Of a stretch of DNA of 64,000 nt, positions 23,734 to 35,927 are shown piece by piece (positions within the stretch are counted from its first letter, which is position 1; every line of letters starts with the position of its first letter). The notes below the pieces were generated by a model. The model was not told the DNA's origin, searched no databases, and saw nothing but the letters and a program-made list of their open reading frames with translations. The translations under genes were made by a program, and so were the position numbers. The stretch covers positions 19,574 to 83,573 of the forward strand of contig JAKCWW010000509.1 of assembly GCA_026260175.1 (NCBI GenBank). Reading direction: 5' to 3'. This DNA comes from Reticulitermes lucifugus. Its lineage: Eukaryota > Arthropoda > Insecta > Blattodea > Rhinotermitidae.

Positions 23734-25999
23734 TACGTAACGTTAAATAATAGGATAATTAATGTGTAATGCATTATAACCGATGTGTGAAGAAGCAGTA
23801 GTGGTCTAATTTAACTTATTATCCCAGTAATCTCGTGGAAGGACTGAGGAAACCCACGAAACGATCATTCACGGTAGCAAGTCTCCGGGACGAGATGTGA
23901 GCACGGGACGAGATGTGAGCACGGGACGACACGAATACGGGACGGTACACACGCGACCTCCGTGTTCGATGTAGTTGTGAACTTGCAGTTCTATGCTAAG
24001 AGGAGGACTTGGCGTTGCACTACAGGGGTGTACAGGCCATGATCCACATACGCATGGTCTTTTGGCATTCTACGTTAGATTTCTCGGGCTGGATAATCCG
24101 TGACTTGGTCAGGCCTGGAACTGAGTATCTTCAAATACATACCATTTTCAGAACCCTTGAAATGAACCGAAGGAACAATCAGTGGCATTCCACGGGTTAT
24201 ATTAACTAATCTGTCCTGGTAATTGTAGCAATTATTTTATATATAACATCATGTGAGAGTAGGCTCGTTGTGTTAATGGGCAAAACAGTCTGAACTCACT
24301 CTAGAAACAATTCTTCGTGGCGGAGGTGTTTTTTTATAGATGGTAACATTTAAAATGGTCAAATACGCTTACTTACAAGATATAAAATACATTTTTTGTA
24401 TAAATTTTATAGCTTAAGCGATTAAGTTGTTTTCCGTGTAAACGTATGTTTGGTCCATGCGGTGCTCGTTGCCGTAAAATTTTTCCGCTATCACAGTAAA
24501 CCGTACGATAATATTACCGTGCATTCAATGAATGGGTAGTTTTTTGCGTGTTTGTTCTGTCACGAGGTACAGCGTCTGATGTGAGGACAGTGTGTTTATT
24601 TTGGGAAAATACTGTCACTTCAAAGTGAACTTTTATGGACTTTAAGTTTATGTAATATTTATACTTCATGAAGTTTCCAGCTTCCATTCGCAGTTCGAGT
24701 AACAGTGTATTTCCAGCTCCCAGTAACCGAACAGCATGTCTGCTGACACACACACACACACGCCATGTTCTCTTTTTCGCCTTATCAGTAATTTTAACCA
24801 CCTCATCTGGTTCGCTTGGATGCAGAAGTACGTTCCTTCGAAACGTCGGAGCCCACAAAATGAAGGCTACCAGATGATCAATAACCGCATGAAAGCCTGA
24901 AAACATAATGTTAAGGCATGTTAACCGTAAAACCCTTCTTAATATTCAAGGTGAATAACTATATATATAGTCACATTTAGACACGAAAATATATGGTACA
25001 TGCTACCTAACTTAAATTTATTTATGAGTATTAACTTTAAAGTTGCGAAGGGCTGTAATGTTTTTGTGTATATATTAAGCAGCGGATAACTCGGAAACAT
25101 CGATTTCAGCATTCAAATCTGCGCATATCAAAATCGAGAAGGTTATAAAGTATTTGTATAATAAATTATGCTTCGATTCACAATCGCCGTGATTAAGAGT
25201 ATAATCCCAGTTGCAGTCTCGGTTTCTGTCAACATGCATTGCGCGGAATATGTAATTCGGTTTCCACAAGTGGGAATGCTGTTCCAAATTCAGGGAGCTC
25301 GATTCTGCTGTTTACACAGGTAAGCTGAGAAAAGGCATTCAGTTTTTCTGAACAAACAGAGCGCTCTGTAGCAGATGCTTTGAACGAAGTTGCAGCCATA
25401 CATGTGACTTGCTGTCTTCTGGCATGTGGTCGCCATCGAACAGGAGTCGTAGAAAGCCTGATCACGGTTCTAGGTCCATCGTATCGGACTCTACGTGGAA
25501 TAGCACCGCATAAAATAAAGGAAAATGAAACTTGAAATATTTTGACCTTCAAGCCTTTACATTCAGTGAATTAGTAAAATATACCCGTAAATATTTGGGT
25601 GGGGTTCCGTTCTTCAGGAATGTGACACTACGTCTATGAAAAAACGGATCCCGATATTTCAAGGCAACGTACTGTCCTCATGTTCACGGGTCTGTAGGTC
25701 GTATTGACTAATTTAAAGCCAACAGAAAGAGTAATGTTTTTGTACGTAGGTCTACGAGTATACCTGTCAAAATCAATGGAGTTCTCTCCATTTTTTCATT
25801 ACTTCACATTACCAAAATATTTCAGTCCAGCGAGACACAAAACTCTTTAAACCAATTTGTCTGACTTGGCAATTTTCTCTCCTGTTTCATTTGTTCCAAA
25901 TACCTCTGTTTACGAATATTATTAACATTAACTGGCGTGCTGTTTGTACCTTGCATGATTTTTTCCTGAGTTTAAAATTATCTATCCACGATTTTCCTA
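23734..25999. other. No recognised gene
   Basis: Contains a short direct repeat GGGACGAGATGTGAGCAC x2 at about 23888-23925, a small AC run near 24750, and the minus-strand motif at 25653-25682. A 130-codon minus-strand frame (24906-24514) has no recognised domain and looks like chance. Confidence 0.5.
25653..25682 (-). ncRNA. hammerhead-like motif (isolated)
   Basis: The minus strand reads ATGAGGACAGTACGTTGCCT, then TGAAATATC, then GGGATCC. Upstream ACCCG could pair with the downstream CGGG as stem I. The core differs from consensus. It resembles degraded motifs of the same kind elsewhere in the window. Confidence 0.3.
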
Positions 26000-26000
26000 A

Positions 26001-26095
26001 AATTGAAAGAGGAAGCACTAGAGCGCACCCTGTGGAGAACTTGCTTTGGAAGAGGCTACGGACCTGTCTTAAAACAGACTACAGAATGAATGAAT
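26001..26095 (+). mobile_element. LINE family A, extreme 5'-truncation with 11-bp target duplication (copy 3)
   Basis: Only the last 95 bases of the family are present: AATTGAAAGAGGAAGCACTA through CTTTGGAAGAGGCTACGGAC to a GAATGAAT tail. GATTTTCCTAA at 25990-26000 and 26096-26106 is a perfect duplication. It defines the true 3' terminus of family A and shows that it transposes by target-primed reverse transcription. Confidence 0.93.
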
Positions 26096-26106
26096 GATTT
26101 TCCTAA

Positions 26107-27012
26107 GTATCAGCTCGGATCTTTTGTGCGTAATTCGGGCATATCTATAGTTCATGAAATAATAAGTTAACGAAAATGTACCACCGCAGTTTTGCATAGA
26201 CTTTACATTTTACCTGAAATATCTTGTCTTTTTTTCATGGTCTCGAAAACGTAATTTAAAGAATCACAGAACAAAGCAAAGAGATTGTGAGCCTAACTCT
26301 TTATTATCCTACCTATTTGTGTCTGTAGCATGCTGTACATTGGCAATTCATGATTTTCATCACATTTAAACTATTAATTTACCGTGACCATATCTAAACG
26401 TAGGTGTTACTACCAATACGTCTGTGTTCTGGTTTGCTGTGTCGAGGAAGTGCCGATACCAGAAGTGAGAGAGTGGGAGATCGCAGCCTCAAGTGTAATG
26501 ATTGTGTTGTGTCTGTAACGACAGCGTGGCAGCAGGATGTATGATGTCAGTTCCACGTCAACAGTACCTGGGAACGGGACGTTACCTCTGAGAATCAGAT
26601 TGCGCGAACGGCTGTCCAACTCACGATGATCCAGAGGTCTCTCTAGACCCATGTAGACGGGCTGTTGTGAAGAAGCTTCTAGGTACTCAGCTGGCCAAAA
26701 ATAGGCCTTTTGTGTAGTCCGAATATTCGTTACCGTGGTCACAAAATCCCGCAACGTCGGAAACCTTGTGTAACATTTCATAAAATGGTAGCCTTTTACG
26801 TAAAATTTTCCATTAATTCCAAATCTGAAGGGTCACTTCTTGTTCGCTGTCCGTGTGTGGTATCCGTGCTATGTCTCGAAACCATCTTTTCAATTTTCAG
26901 CCTGAGGAAGCACAATGCCTACTTAAAATGGCCAGATCTTTGTGTTAATTAAATTAAAAATATTTCAAAAGCTAATATTTACGTTCAAGAGACACGAAGT
27001 AAAGAATGAAAT
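26107..27012. other. No recognised gene
   Basis: A 123-codon minus-strand frame (26781-26410) has no recognised motif and no transposon flank visible. Otherwise AT-rich. Confidence 0.45.
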
Positions 27013-27778
27013 GTCATACGCAGTGAAAGAAAAATGCACGGCGAAACCAACAGAAGGTGGATATACACTACAATACACGAAAAAAATATATTATATTAAC
27101 ACAGGCTTTCCGAAGCATGGTTTCCGAGTCACAACTTACTGACCAATAAATAAAATGTGCAAAGTGTCGACCTGAAGTTTCCATGCAGGCACTGCAGAAG
27201 ACAGAGTCTGGGACCCTGCTTTCTTCCACCACGTCTGACTGGGGCTGTTTACCACAATTTCCTACGAAACTTCCTCCAGAGCTGTTGCAGGATGTGGATC
27301 TGCAGACTAGGATTCATTTACGGGTGGTGCTCCTCCACATTTTCTTCATGCATTTCGAGAATTCTTAAAAAATTGTTTCTGGAAAATTGCGTGGGACAAG
27401 GTGGACCAACAACATGGCCTGCTCGTTCCCCCAATCTAAATCCTTTAGATTTTTATCTCTGGAGACATATAAATTCTATTGTTTATGCTAAAGAAGTCAG
27501 TGACGTCCAGGACTTGCAAAAACGAAGCCGAGTGGATCTGAGATAATTCGTTCGACATCTGGATTTTTCCAGCGAATGGGGCGGTCATTGCTCAGACGTG
27601 CAACAACCTACGTTGACGCTCAAGGTGGACATTTTGAACATTTTCTTTAATCGTCAGGAGGCCTAACTCGGAAAACATGCTTCAGAAAACGTATGTTCAT
27701 GAAACATTTTTTCTTGTAATGTGGTGTAGATTCACCTTCTCTAGGTCTGGCCATGCATTTTTCGTTCACTCTGTGTAG
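27013..27778 (+). mobile_element. Deleted Tc1/mariner-like DNA transposon with long inverted repeats
   Basis: About 130 bases at each end are reverse complements with moderate divergence (left 27013-27142, right about 27650-27778; shared AGTGAANGAAAAATGC, GGTGNATNTACAC, GAAGCATGNTTTCCGAGT). Between them the plus strand keeps the C-terminal part of a DDE transposase: LTGAVYHNFLRN at about 27240, then PNLNPLDFYLW at about 27430 (the region of the last catalytic acidic residue), and an end GGHFEHFL at about 27630. The N-terminal DNA-binding part is missing and the frame is broken at several points, so the copy is inactive. An autonomous relative would be expected elsewhere in the genome. TA flanks are not clear. 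Confidence 0.85.
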
Positions 27779-30639
27779 ATAGAGGACTTCCTAATTTTTA
27801 GAGTTAACTGGGACCGTTATGGTAGCTGCATTGGAGATTTACGATCATCTGGGCGTGAGCATCGAACAAATGCATAAAACTGTTTGCTGAAGAAATCTAG
27901 AAGAGCCACAGTATTAGATATAATCCCAGAAGAACGGTATCTTCAACCAGATCGCTGTAATAACCCCAAAACTAGCAGTGTCAGATATCTCTCTTAACAC
28001 CTTCAATAAAAGTGGACCGGTAGTAAATAAAAATTTTATCCATTCTGTCAGACATAGAATCGATATCGCTGCTAAATTTCATAACCGTTTGAATGTTTCT
28101 GGTTACATAAGAGCGACTGAGCTCTTGTTGACGATTCATTGGGAAGTTCTGCAGTTCTGAACATCTTACAGGTATACAACAGAGCGAGACGGGAACATTG
28201 CATCTTCCTTTAACTCTTTCCTTCTTCTCTTGGAATTCCAAGTTCTCGCCCTGTCTTCTGTTTCATACTGCTTTCTTCTCATTTGCCTTTTCTGCTTCCC
28301 TTTATTACATCATCTTTCTAAATTTGTTTGCCTTTCTTCTTTGCATAATCTGCGGACCCCTACCTTATTCGTTTCATAGTCTTCGCTGCTTTTGTTTTAA
28401 GTTTCAAATCCAATTGTTGATTCCACATAAGTTACTTCATCCATCCGATGGCACTACAGCCTGTAGTCGAGCCTTGGCCTTCCAAAATAAGGTACTTACC
28501 CTTCCCGATTTTGGAGCATAATAGCGTTGGCATACAAAAGGAATTATGTCACTAAGTAGAGGCATTGATAAAAAATTTAAAAAAAGTTCACCATCTCCTA
28601 CTTATGCTACTATCAACAGTAAATGTTATTGATTTGAATAGAAATGAGAAAATATTCTTCTTGAAATTCAGTTTATAAGGATAAGTTACAGTTAATCATG
28701 GTGTAATAATATAATTTGTTAGTCGAGCTTCAAATACATTCCTTTGGATGTACCTGGTAACACACGTTTTTGCCAGTGTAAATCCACTATATTGCGAATG
28801 ACTACAATTTATCTGCCATTTATTATTAATCCTATTGTAATCGCATCGGTCGAAATTTGTTTGCATTGAAGAATAAATTATTTAATTGTGTGATTTCTCA
28901 AAATGAACGCATGCTCTAGGTTGTACTGAATTAAGAATATGAAATTTAGAGTAAGAAACGCTGTATTCTTTAAGTAACAGTTTTAATTTAATCACCTTTA
29001 ATTATTGCCAGGTTATAAAATCTAAATTTACACAAAAAATACATAGATTCCTTTACCCTACCGCTGTAACTTTCGTACACAATTCGTTAAACAAAGTGTG
29101 GTTTTGCGGCTGTATCTATAACAGACATTTTAATTATCTAGAACCCAAATTACTTCTAAGAAACTTAACAATTCTGTCCTTACCTCACGTTAAACACTTT
29201 GCTTCTCCATAGTGGAGATTATGTTGTTCATATTGTTTAGAAAAATTCTCGTCATTAATCTTTATTTTGAGAAACAAAAAAGTAACAAGTAAACAGAACT
29301 CTGACACGGCGTGTAGTGTACGCCTGCGTCTGAGGGAAAGATGCGTGTTTCGAAAATGTACGATGCATGCAATATAGGGCTAAGTTCCTGAATTGTATGC
29401 CTGTATAATCAGTACGAAGCCATACGGTTTGTTAAATTACAAAACCATAAGGAAGACAGAGGTAAAGAAATATTATTCGCTTCCTTACACTTGCCCGTGG
29501 TCGAGTAGTTTTAAAATAAGTAATTATGTCAAGTCTGTCAGTTGGAACCTACGGCCCTTCAGGACTTGATTCCAGTGACGGGATGGGTTCCACTTGTGTA
29601 GCAGCTCTTGTCTGAATGTGATTATGTGTATCGACTCAGGGCCGATACCAGAGTGTGCACACATCAGTGGTTCCTCTGTTCCCCCCTGTCATCATCTCGT
29701 TACCCGACGACAAGATGTGTGATGCCAATGATGATGATGATGTCGTTTGCATGGCAGCTGATACGAAGGGGAAAGATGGGACCTGACTTGTGCTGTATAC
29801 TTGTTACTTGAGATACCCCACTTTCTCAGGGACGTCCAACTCATAATGCATATCGACATTAGTCACTGCACAGCACTTAGGCCTATCTGATCTTCATTAA
29901 TTCAGGAAAGCTACATACTCCCCACTCAGTCCCTCCAATTTCAAAGTGAAAGTGTCTTCGCAATCCTTCATATCCGTGCACACGTTACCATGGGTATAGA
30001 ATGTTGACCATCCCTGCCCTCTGTCTAGCTCGTAACAATGTCTTGTATCATACAAAAGAACGATTTGCAGTCTACTGTGCGTAAAATTTCCACCTATTTG
30101 GCTGATGCCACTATTCACATTCCCCTTACCTCTCAGTTTTTTTTCTTTTTATATATTCATTATTTCGAGTTAGAACATTTTTCCAAGTGGAAAATGTTAC
30201 TAGTGAGCAGCATGCTACAGTTGTTTTAGTACTCAGATTAATTTATATCTCCCCAGCTGAAACAATTCGCATTTAATCTACTTGGCCCTCAAAGAACTCA
30301 AAGTTGCAGTCAGATGTTTTAAATTATAAGAAACAAGTTGTTGTGAAATTAAATCCGAATAAATTTTACAGAATCAGATTATAGTCGAATACAGCCAGAA
30401 TTGCACTTTGCTGAAAATAAATTATCGTTTCATTTATACATGAGAGAGCGTACATTCTTCAACATAAAATAACGTGGGCCATAAAAATTCATGCATGATT
30501 TATTCGCATTTTACAGCCGAATTATTTGCATTCATGTCTTCATAATTCTTCAAAATATATCAGGAATAAGATTCAATTTTGGCAGCATAATCAGCAAATT
30601 ACTGAATTCAGTTCTCAGGGACTTTCACGATCGTATTTT
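27779..30639. other. No recognised gene
   Basis: AT-rich. A weak short repeat-like piece at 28438-28490 (GATGGCACTACAGCC and GAGCCTTGGCC) resembles a common arthropod repeat but is too short to place. No coding exons recognised. Confidence 0.45.
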
Positions 30640-30906
30640 AGTAGACGTGACTGATATTTTGGATATTTCCCATCGTTATGGGCTACAAAAACCACGACTT
30701 TTCGGCGACTGGATCTGTTTCCCTCTTCAGGTTAAAAAGGGGAGTAGTTTCTATCCCCGGACCTAGCTGTTTCTGATGGCTTCACTACAGTTTTATCTGC
30801 CTGTTACCCTCTCCGCCTGAAGACGGAAACATTACCAGTCTGCGAAATGCTTTGGATTCCTTAATTCTGATAAGATGGAAAATGTTCTGTGTATCAGTCA
30901 CGCCTA
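30640..30906. repeat. Diverged inverted repeat with hammerhead-like motif in both arms
   Basis: The left arm (30640-30735, motif on minus: CCTGAAGAGGGAAAC and CGCCGAAAAGTCGTGG) and the right arm (30805-30906, motif on plus: CCTGAAGACGGAAAC and GCGAAATGC) share the reverse-complement blocks CGTGACTGATA, TTTCCATC, ACTGG and CTTCAGG. Both CTGAAGA cores fit consensus. Divergence is much higher than at 15291-15612, so this copy is older. Confidence 0.55.
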
Positions 30907-32016
30907 CTAGGAAATTACTGTTACCGAAGCTCCTAAGCAGGTCAAGGTGACGCAACTCTGAAACTCATTATTTTTTAGGCCCTTGGTGTAGAAAATTTTA
31001 AAGATGACGGCTTGAATTTTGACAATTTGAAAAAGATTTTTTCCTGAATGAGAATCTTCATTATGCCACGATGGAAGAAAAATCAGTATATTACCAAGGT
31101 GTTAATTAGACACATGCTGTCTAAATAACACGAGTTAAATTCACTGTGTAGTGGCATGGATTAAAATGCCTGTCCCAACCATTGTGATCCTCGTATTTAC
31201 CGCTCCCTATTGGGTGCAGAATATGAAAAGTAGGCCTACCTCGACAATGATACTGTAGGCGCGATAGATAACTCCGTAGCAATGACACTATGTCACCTAT
31301 GTCTTGACTGTTGCGCCTTGCCTTATGACGAATGGCGTATACTGCTTCCCTGTAATTCTTCTTAGCTGTTTCTCCAGATGTGGTATCCATGGGAACTGAT
31401 TCCATCCTACCTCCACTTACACCTACCTCTCTGCAAACATTCAGTCCCTTCTTTCCATTTTGAAGAGCAGCATCAAAATTACTAAATAAATAATGGATAA
31501 GGTGAAAGTGCTTGTTCATGTATACCAGAATATCTTATTTTCTCTTCTTCCATATCTTCATTTATACTTCTCAATATTTTATGTAGTTTGTGTCAATACA
31601 GTTTCCTTCAACTGACGTTAAAGAATCGACTTGCTCGAAAGTTTGATATGTTTTCTTCTCTTCTTGAGTTCTCAGTGTCAAATGCCCTCAAAGCTTCAGA
31701 ACCAGCATTGTCTGGTCCTTAATTGGAATACTTTGACATTTTTAATTGCATTGTGATGACGTTACATTAAGTTATAATATTCCTACTGTATTTCCATTAC
31801 AAAGTTTTCAGTTTTATTTTAATGTTAAATTATGGTGCTCAGGTGCGCAGTTAGGCATTTTTAAGTAGCAGTGGTACTGATAGGAGATTACATTACGCTG
31901 TAATAAATTGCACTTTCCTGCCATGATTAATGCCAATATAGTTGCTTTGCGAAATTTTACCACTTAAGTTAGGGCCATGAAATATTTTTAGCACACACCT
32001 TCGTTCTTCAGAGACA
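30907..32016. other. No recognised gene
   Basis: A 132-codon minus-strand frame (31519-31121) has mixed composition and no recognised domain or splice context. I treat it as unassigned. Confidence 0.45.
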
Positions 32017-32209
32017 TTGCACTCCGTCACTGTGTGTTCGTTGCCCAGTGTTTGGAGACTGTGTAGTGGCCTCATCTTCAAGGGTCAATGGTCCAGTGAA
32101 GGGGTTAATGGTCCAATGAAGATTCTTCATTGGACCATTAACCCTTGAAGATGAGGCCACTGCACAGTCTCCAAACACTGGGCAACGAACACACAGTGAC
32201 GGAGCGCAA
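32017..32209. repeat. Near-perfect 84-bp-arm inverted repeat (foldback)
   Basis: 32017-32100 and 32126-32209 are reverse complements with only a few differences (TTGCACTCCGTCACTGTGTG against its counterpart at the far end). The 25-base centre repeats the inner arm sequence, so one arm holds a partial direct duplication (GGTCAATGGTCCAGTGAAG then GGTTAATGGTCCAATGAAG). TTGAAGATGAGGCC followed by a CCAAACACTGGG-like end on each arm is a degenerate version of the hammerhead-like order seen elsewhere. Confidence 0.85.
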
Positions 32210-33251
32210 TATCTCAGAATAACGGAATTTCAACTGACCACTTCGAAAGCCTGAATATTCGTATTCTTATTGTACGTTATCGTCGAACAATACGCAAATC
32301 TTATGAAACAGTTGTTTTCCAGCATTATTAAGAAGAACATTGCGGCAAATTGAAATATGTGTTCAGCTTTCTATTTTATGGGTTGAATAACGAACCTTTA
32401 CAGAGAGGCGAGTGTACACGAAAGTAGCTGTACAACTAACACAAGCCTAAACTCTGTGTGAACCATTTTTCTGTCTTATTTGTCAGTCTTGCTATACAGC
32501 CTTCTACATATTCGACTAATTTCCTATCCAGCACCGGTTTCGAGGGCAGCACTGTAGACTCGTATTCGCGAGTATCACTCTTCGATTTTTGGCTCTGAAA
32601 CAGGCTGTTCTAAATTCTTTGTTGTCTCCATTAGACACTACAAACAAATTCTGGACCAGTGCCACAATATGTCATATCTTTTCTGTCGTTAAATAGACTG
32701 AGATAGAAAGAAGTGGCATTAATAAGCATTAATAACAACATTGACGGTGTCAGTATATAAGAATACCTGAATTTTGTACTCTTTGTTTAGTCAGTCACTC
32801 GTTAATAATCTGTTTCACTTAAGTCGCTGTATTACAAACCCTCTCTCTGTACACGTAAATCTCTGAGCTGTAACGCTATCAGCTTTGTCATCGAAGAGAA
32901 AGCTTTTGTGTAATATATGTTACAGTACTTATATGTTACCTTGATCTGAACTCAACTGTCTCTGTTTCATACAACCAGAAGTTATGTGCAAGGTAGTACA
33001 GGAAGCGAACAGCAACTCCTAGCTACAGCATACTGGTACCTGCGACACGTCTCGCTCGCCGTTCGACTCCATTTTTACCCACCAGTACCAATTTGCACCA
33101 CAATGGCAGAAGAATCCTTATCTAAGCAACGCCATATTTCAATGAGGAAATGAGAACTTTCGTCTAGTAATTGAGACTATTGCTTTGCGAAGGACAATGA
33201 CCACAATGAGTGCGACATGTATATCAGAGTTCCCAACAGACGTCACAAAGC
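32210..33251. other. No recognised feature
   Basis: No coding or repeat pattern recognised. Confidence 0.55.
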
Positions 33252-33402
33252 CTCACTGACATAAGCTACTTTTCTTTGGACTTTGTCCATCATATAAGTT
33301 TTAAAAACACGACGTTTCGGAAGGTGGTTCTGCTTCCGAATCTTCGTGTTTTTAAAAATTAGATAATGGGTAAAGTCCAAAAAAGGAGATTGTGTCAGTA
33401 AG
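33252..33402. repeat. Inverted repeat folding as a hammerhead-like junction
   Basis: Outer arms 33252-33310 and 33346-33402 are reverse complements, sharing CTGACA, TTGGACTTT and TTTTTAAAAACAC-like blocks. On the minus strand, a 12-bp stem I (33357-33346 with 33310-33299) encloses GAAGA, a GGAAG/CTTCC stem II (33319-33337), GAAAC and GTC. ACGT after GAA is self-complementary, as in dimer-type hammerheads. The first core strand is shorter than consensus, so activity is unlikely in this copy. Confidence 0.65.
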
Positions 33403-34873
33403 TCGTACACCATCGTCAAAGCCCTATAGCATTGCAGCACAAAGCCTGTTCTATGTTTGAAAAAATTGTAGTTCTACTCGTACATGTCTACTGTCTCATA
33501 TTTGGGGCTCGTTCCAATCAGTGCGTATTGTTTTTGAAAATGTTATGTCCCTGTGTCCGTCTGAACGGATTTTCATGAACTTTAATGTTTGAAAACATCG
33601 CACAAAATCGTCAGTACATTAATATTTTGTTTACTGTCGGACAGATGTAACGGATACTTTGCAAGAAACCTGTGCACATTTTTGCGCTGATCTCCGTGCT
33701 ACGTGTCAAACCACGCGGTTCAGAAAGCACAAAATATTCCATAGATCTACCGAATGTCTCATGCGAAAAACAAAAGAAATACCACAAAAGAACATCTTGA
33801 TTGCTTTTAGACTGCATTTAAAAGGCGTTCGTTTTCTTGTAGCTTCACCCTTGACTGTTATTACTCTCTGTATCCCACACACCTTTCAGAGGTCTTCCCC
33901 CTTTCTTTTCCCGTCTGCTCTTCACTTTTGGAGCTGGCAGCAAGAGAAGTGGGTTACCTTGTGCCAGTGACTAGCTTCCTGTCCAGGGCTTGTAGGAACG
34001 TCCCTTGAGCTTCCGGCTACTCTTATATTTCAACACCTCTCTCTTGTTCTCTCTGTTTTCGTGTATGTTCTTCCTCCCCCGCTTGGTCATAGCTTCAGAG
34101 TTGGATGGTGGCTCAAGCTGATTTATGTGGTGCATTAAGATATCTCCTAAGCTTATATGGCTCTAGCCGTCAGCCTTCTGTAACCCCCGTAAAGTCAAGG
34201 GATTCAAACATTTTGCGTATCCACTCTGTCTTCAGTTGTGCATACGTGTGGTCTTTGCGTATGTCGGGGACGGGCTTGTGCAAAACAAAGGAACTACGAT
34301 TCAAACTTATTTCTTCGCACGAAATTCAAACGCACTCAGGAAATAAACTAATGCCTCTTCGTTATCTCTTTCGGTAATGGAGTTCTCTCTCACATCTTCC
34401 AGAATTAGTCAAAGTTACTTTATGATAGTGGGGAGCCAGAACGTGGCCGAACTTGGAGTTTTATGTGACACACACACGACACGAGTGTGTGAAGAGTACA
34501 AACAAAGCTATTGATTGTGAAATTGGCTACATAATCTTAGCAACTGATAGCGTCTTTAAGTAACACACTGACACTCAGTTTATAAGGAATAAATAATATT
34601 ATTTTCTTTAAAGCAATATATTTTTAAAAAACCCGAGCAATGAACGGGTTTAGCTAATCGAAAGTAACAACAGCATTGCTGTAGCTAAATTTAATCCTGT
34701 TTATCCTAACCCCGTTATTATTTCCACTCTATATTTTCCACTAACCGAGAACTTTCAGTCCGTTAAGTAATGCAATTTGGGAAGAAAAAATAAGCGCATA
34801 TTCGAAATACGATAAAGTGAAACACAGTGATAAGGTAGGGATATAGTATTTTGTGGCAACAGCAAACTATATG
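33403..34873. other. No recognised gene; SINE tail-like fragment inside
   Basis: At 34522-34565 the sequence ATAATCTTAGCAACTGATAG followed by CGTCTTTAA matches the end of the SINE-like copy at 46450-46630 (TCTTAGCAACTGACAGCGTC). This suggests a shared SINE-2 variant tail. The rest is unassigned. Confidence 0.4.
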
Positions 34874-35249
34874 TTTAATAACCTTAATTTATAATACTGT
34901 AAAATATTTATGACTCTCGATTATGCGTGATATTCTTTAAAGTATGAGTGTTACTGCTGTTGTATGAAGTGAGCCATCTGTCTTTCTCATAATTTCACAT
35001 CAAAATACATCACTTTGTAATTTAAATTGGAAGATGCTATGGAATGGAAATGAATGAATATTTAATAACCTTAATTTATAATACTATAACATATTTATGA
35101 TTCTGGAATTATGCGTCATATTCTTTACAGTACGAAGTGTTACTGCTGTTGTATGAAGTGAGCCATCTGTCTTCGTTCCCATAATTTCACATCAAAATAC
35201 TTCACTTTGTAATTGAAATTGGGAGATGCTACGGAATGGAAATAAATGT
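34874..35249. repeat. Tandem duplication, about 187-bp unit x2
   Basis: Units 34874-35060 and 35061-35249 both begin TTTAATAACCTTAATTTATA. Both contain GTGTTACTGCTGTTGTATGA and end with GATGCTA(T/C)GGAATGGAAAT. They differ by scattered substitutions and a few indels. The second unit runs straight into the LINE A fragment, and the first ends with a short stretch of the same LINE sequence. Confidence 0.9.
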
Positions 35250-35927
35250 GGAAAAAACTAAAGTAATGAGAATCTCAAGGTAACCATCCCCAGCACAGAT
35301 TATGATAGATCAAATACAACTGAAGAATGTGAAATATTTCAAATATTTGGGAATGCATGATAACAAATGATGCAAGATGTACATGCGAAATTAAATCCTG
35401 GGTTGACATAACTAAAGCAGAATTCAACAAGAAAAAGGCTTTTTTTCGCCAGCAAATTAGACTTAAATTTAAGGAAGAAACTAGTAAAAAGCTACATTTG
35501 GAGCATAGCTTTGTATGGTTCTGCAACTTGGACACTTCGGAAAAGTAACTAGAAATACCTGGAAAGTTTCGAAATGTGGTGCTGGAGGAGGATGGAGAAG
35601 ATCAGTTGTACCGATCCTGTGAGATGAAGTATTACGTAGAGTCAAGGAGGAGAGGAATATCCTACATACAGTAAATAGAAAGAAGGCTAACTGGATTGGT
35701 CACAGCTTGTGAAGGAATTGCCTTCTAAAACACGTCGATGAAGGAACGATAGAGGGAAGAATAAAAGTGACGGGAAGAAGACGTAAACAGCTACTGGATG
35801 ACCATAAGGAAAAGAGACGGTACTGGAAATTGAAAGAGTAAGCATTAGATTGCGCTCTATGGAGAACTCGCTTTGGAAGAGGCTACGGACCTGTCGTAAG
35901 ACAAGACTACAGAATGAGTGAATAAAT
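35212..35927 (+). mobile_element. LINE family A, longest copy here (copy 4)
   Basis: Coding remains in order: GRCYGMEINVEKTKVMR, which follows the polymerase palm in this kind of reverse transcriptase, then KNVKYFKYLG and MITNDARCTCEIKS. Next come a KKKAFF region, LESFEMWCW-like sequence, the Lys/Arg-rich zone and a GRGYGPV end with a GAATGAGTGAAT tail. The 5' part of the ORF (endonuclease and palm) is absent and the frame is interrupted several times. Inactive fragment. Confidence 0.88.

Noticed and set aside
24514-24906. 130-codon minus-strand frame
   Set aside because: Includes an AC-repeat-encoded stretch (VCVCV) and has no motif.
31121-31519. 132-codon minus-strand frame
   Set aside because: No recognisable domain or exon signals.
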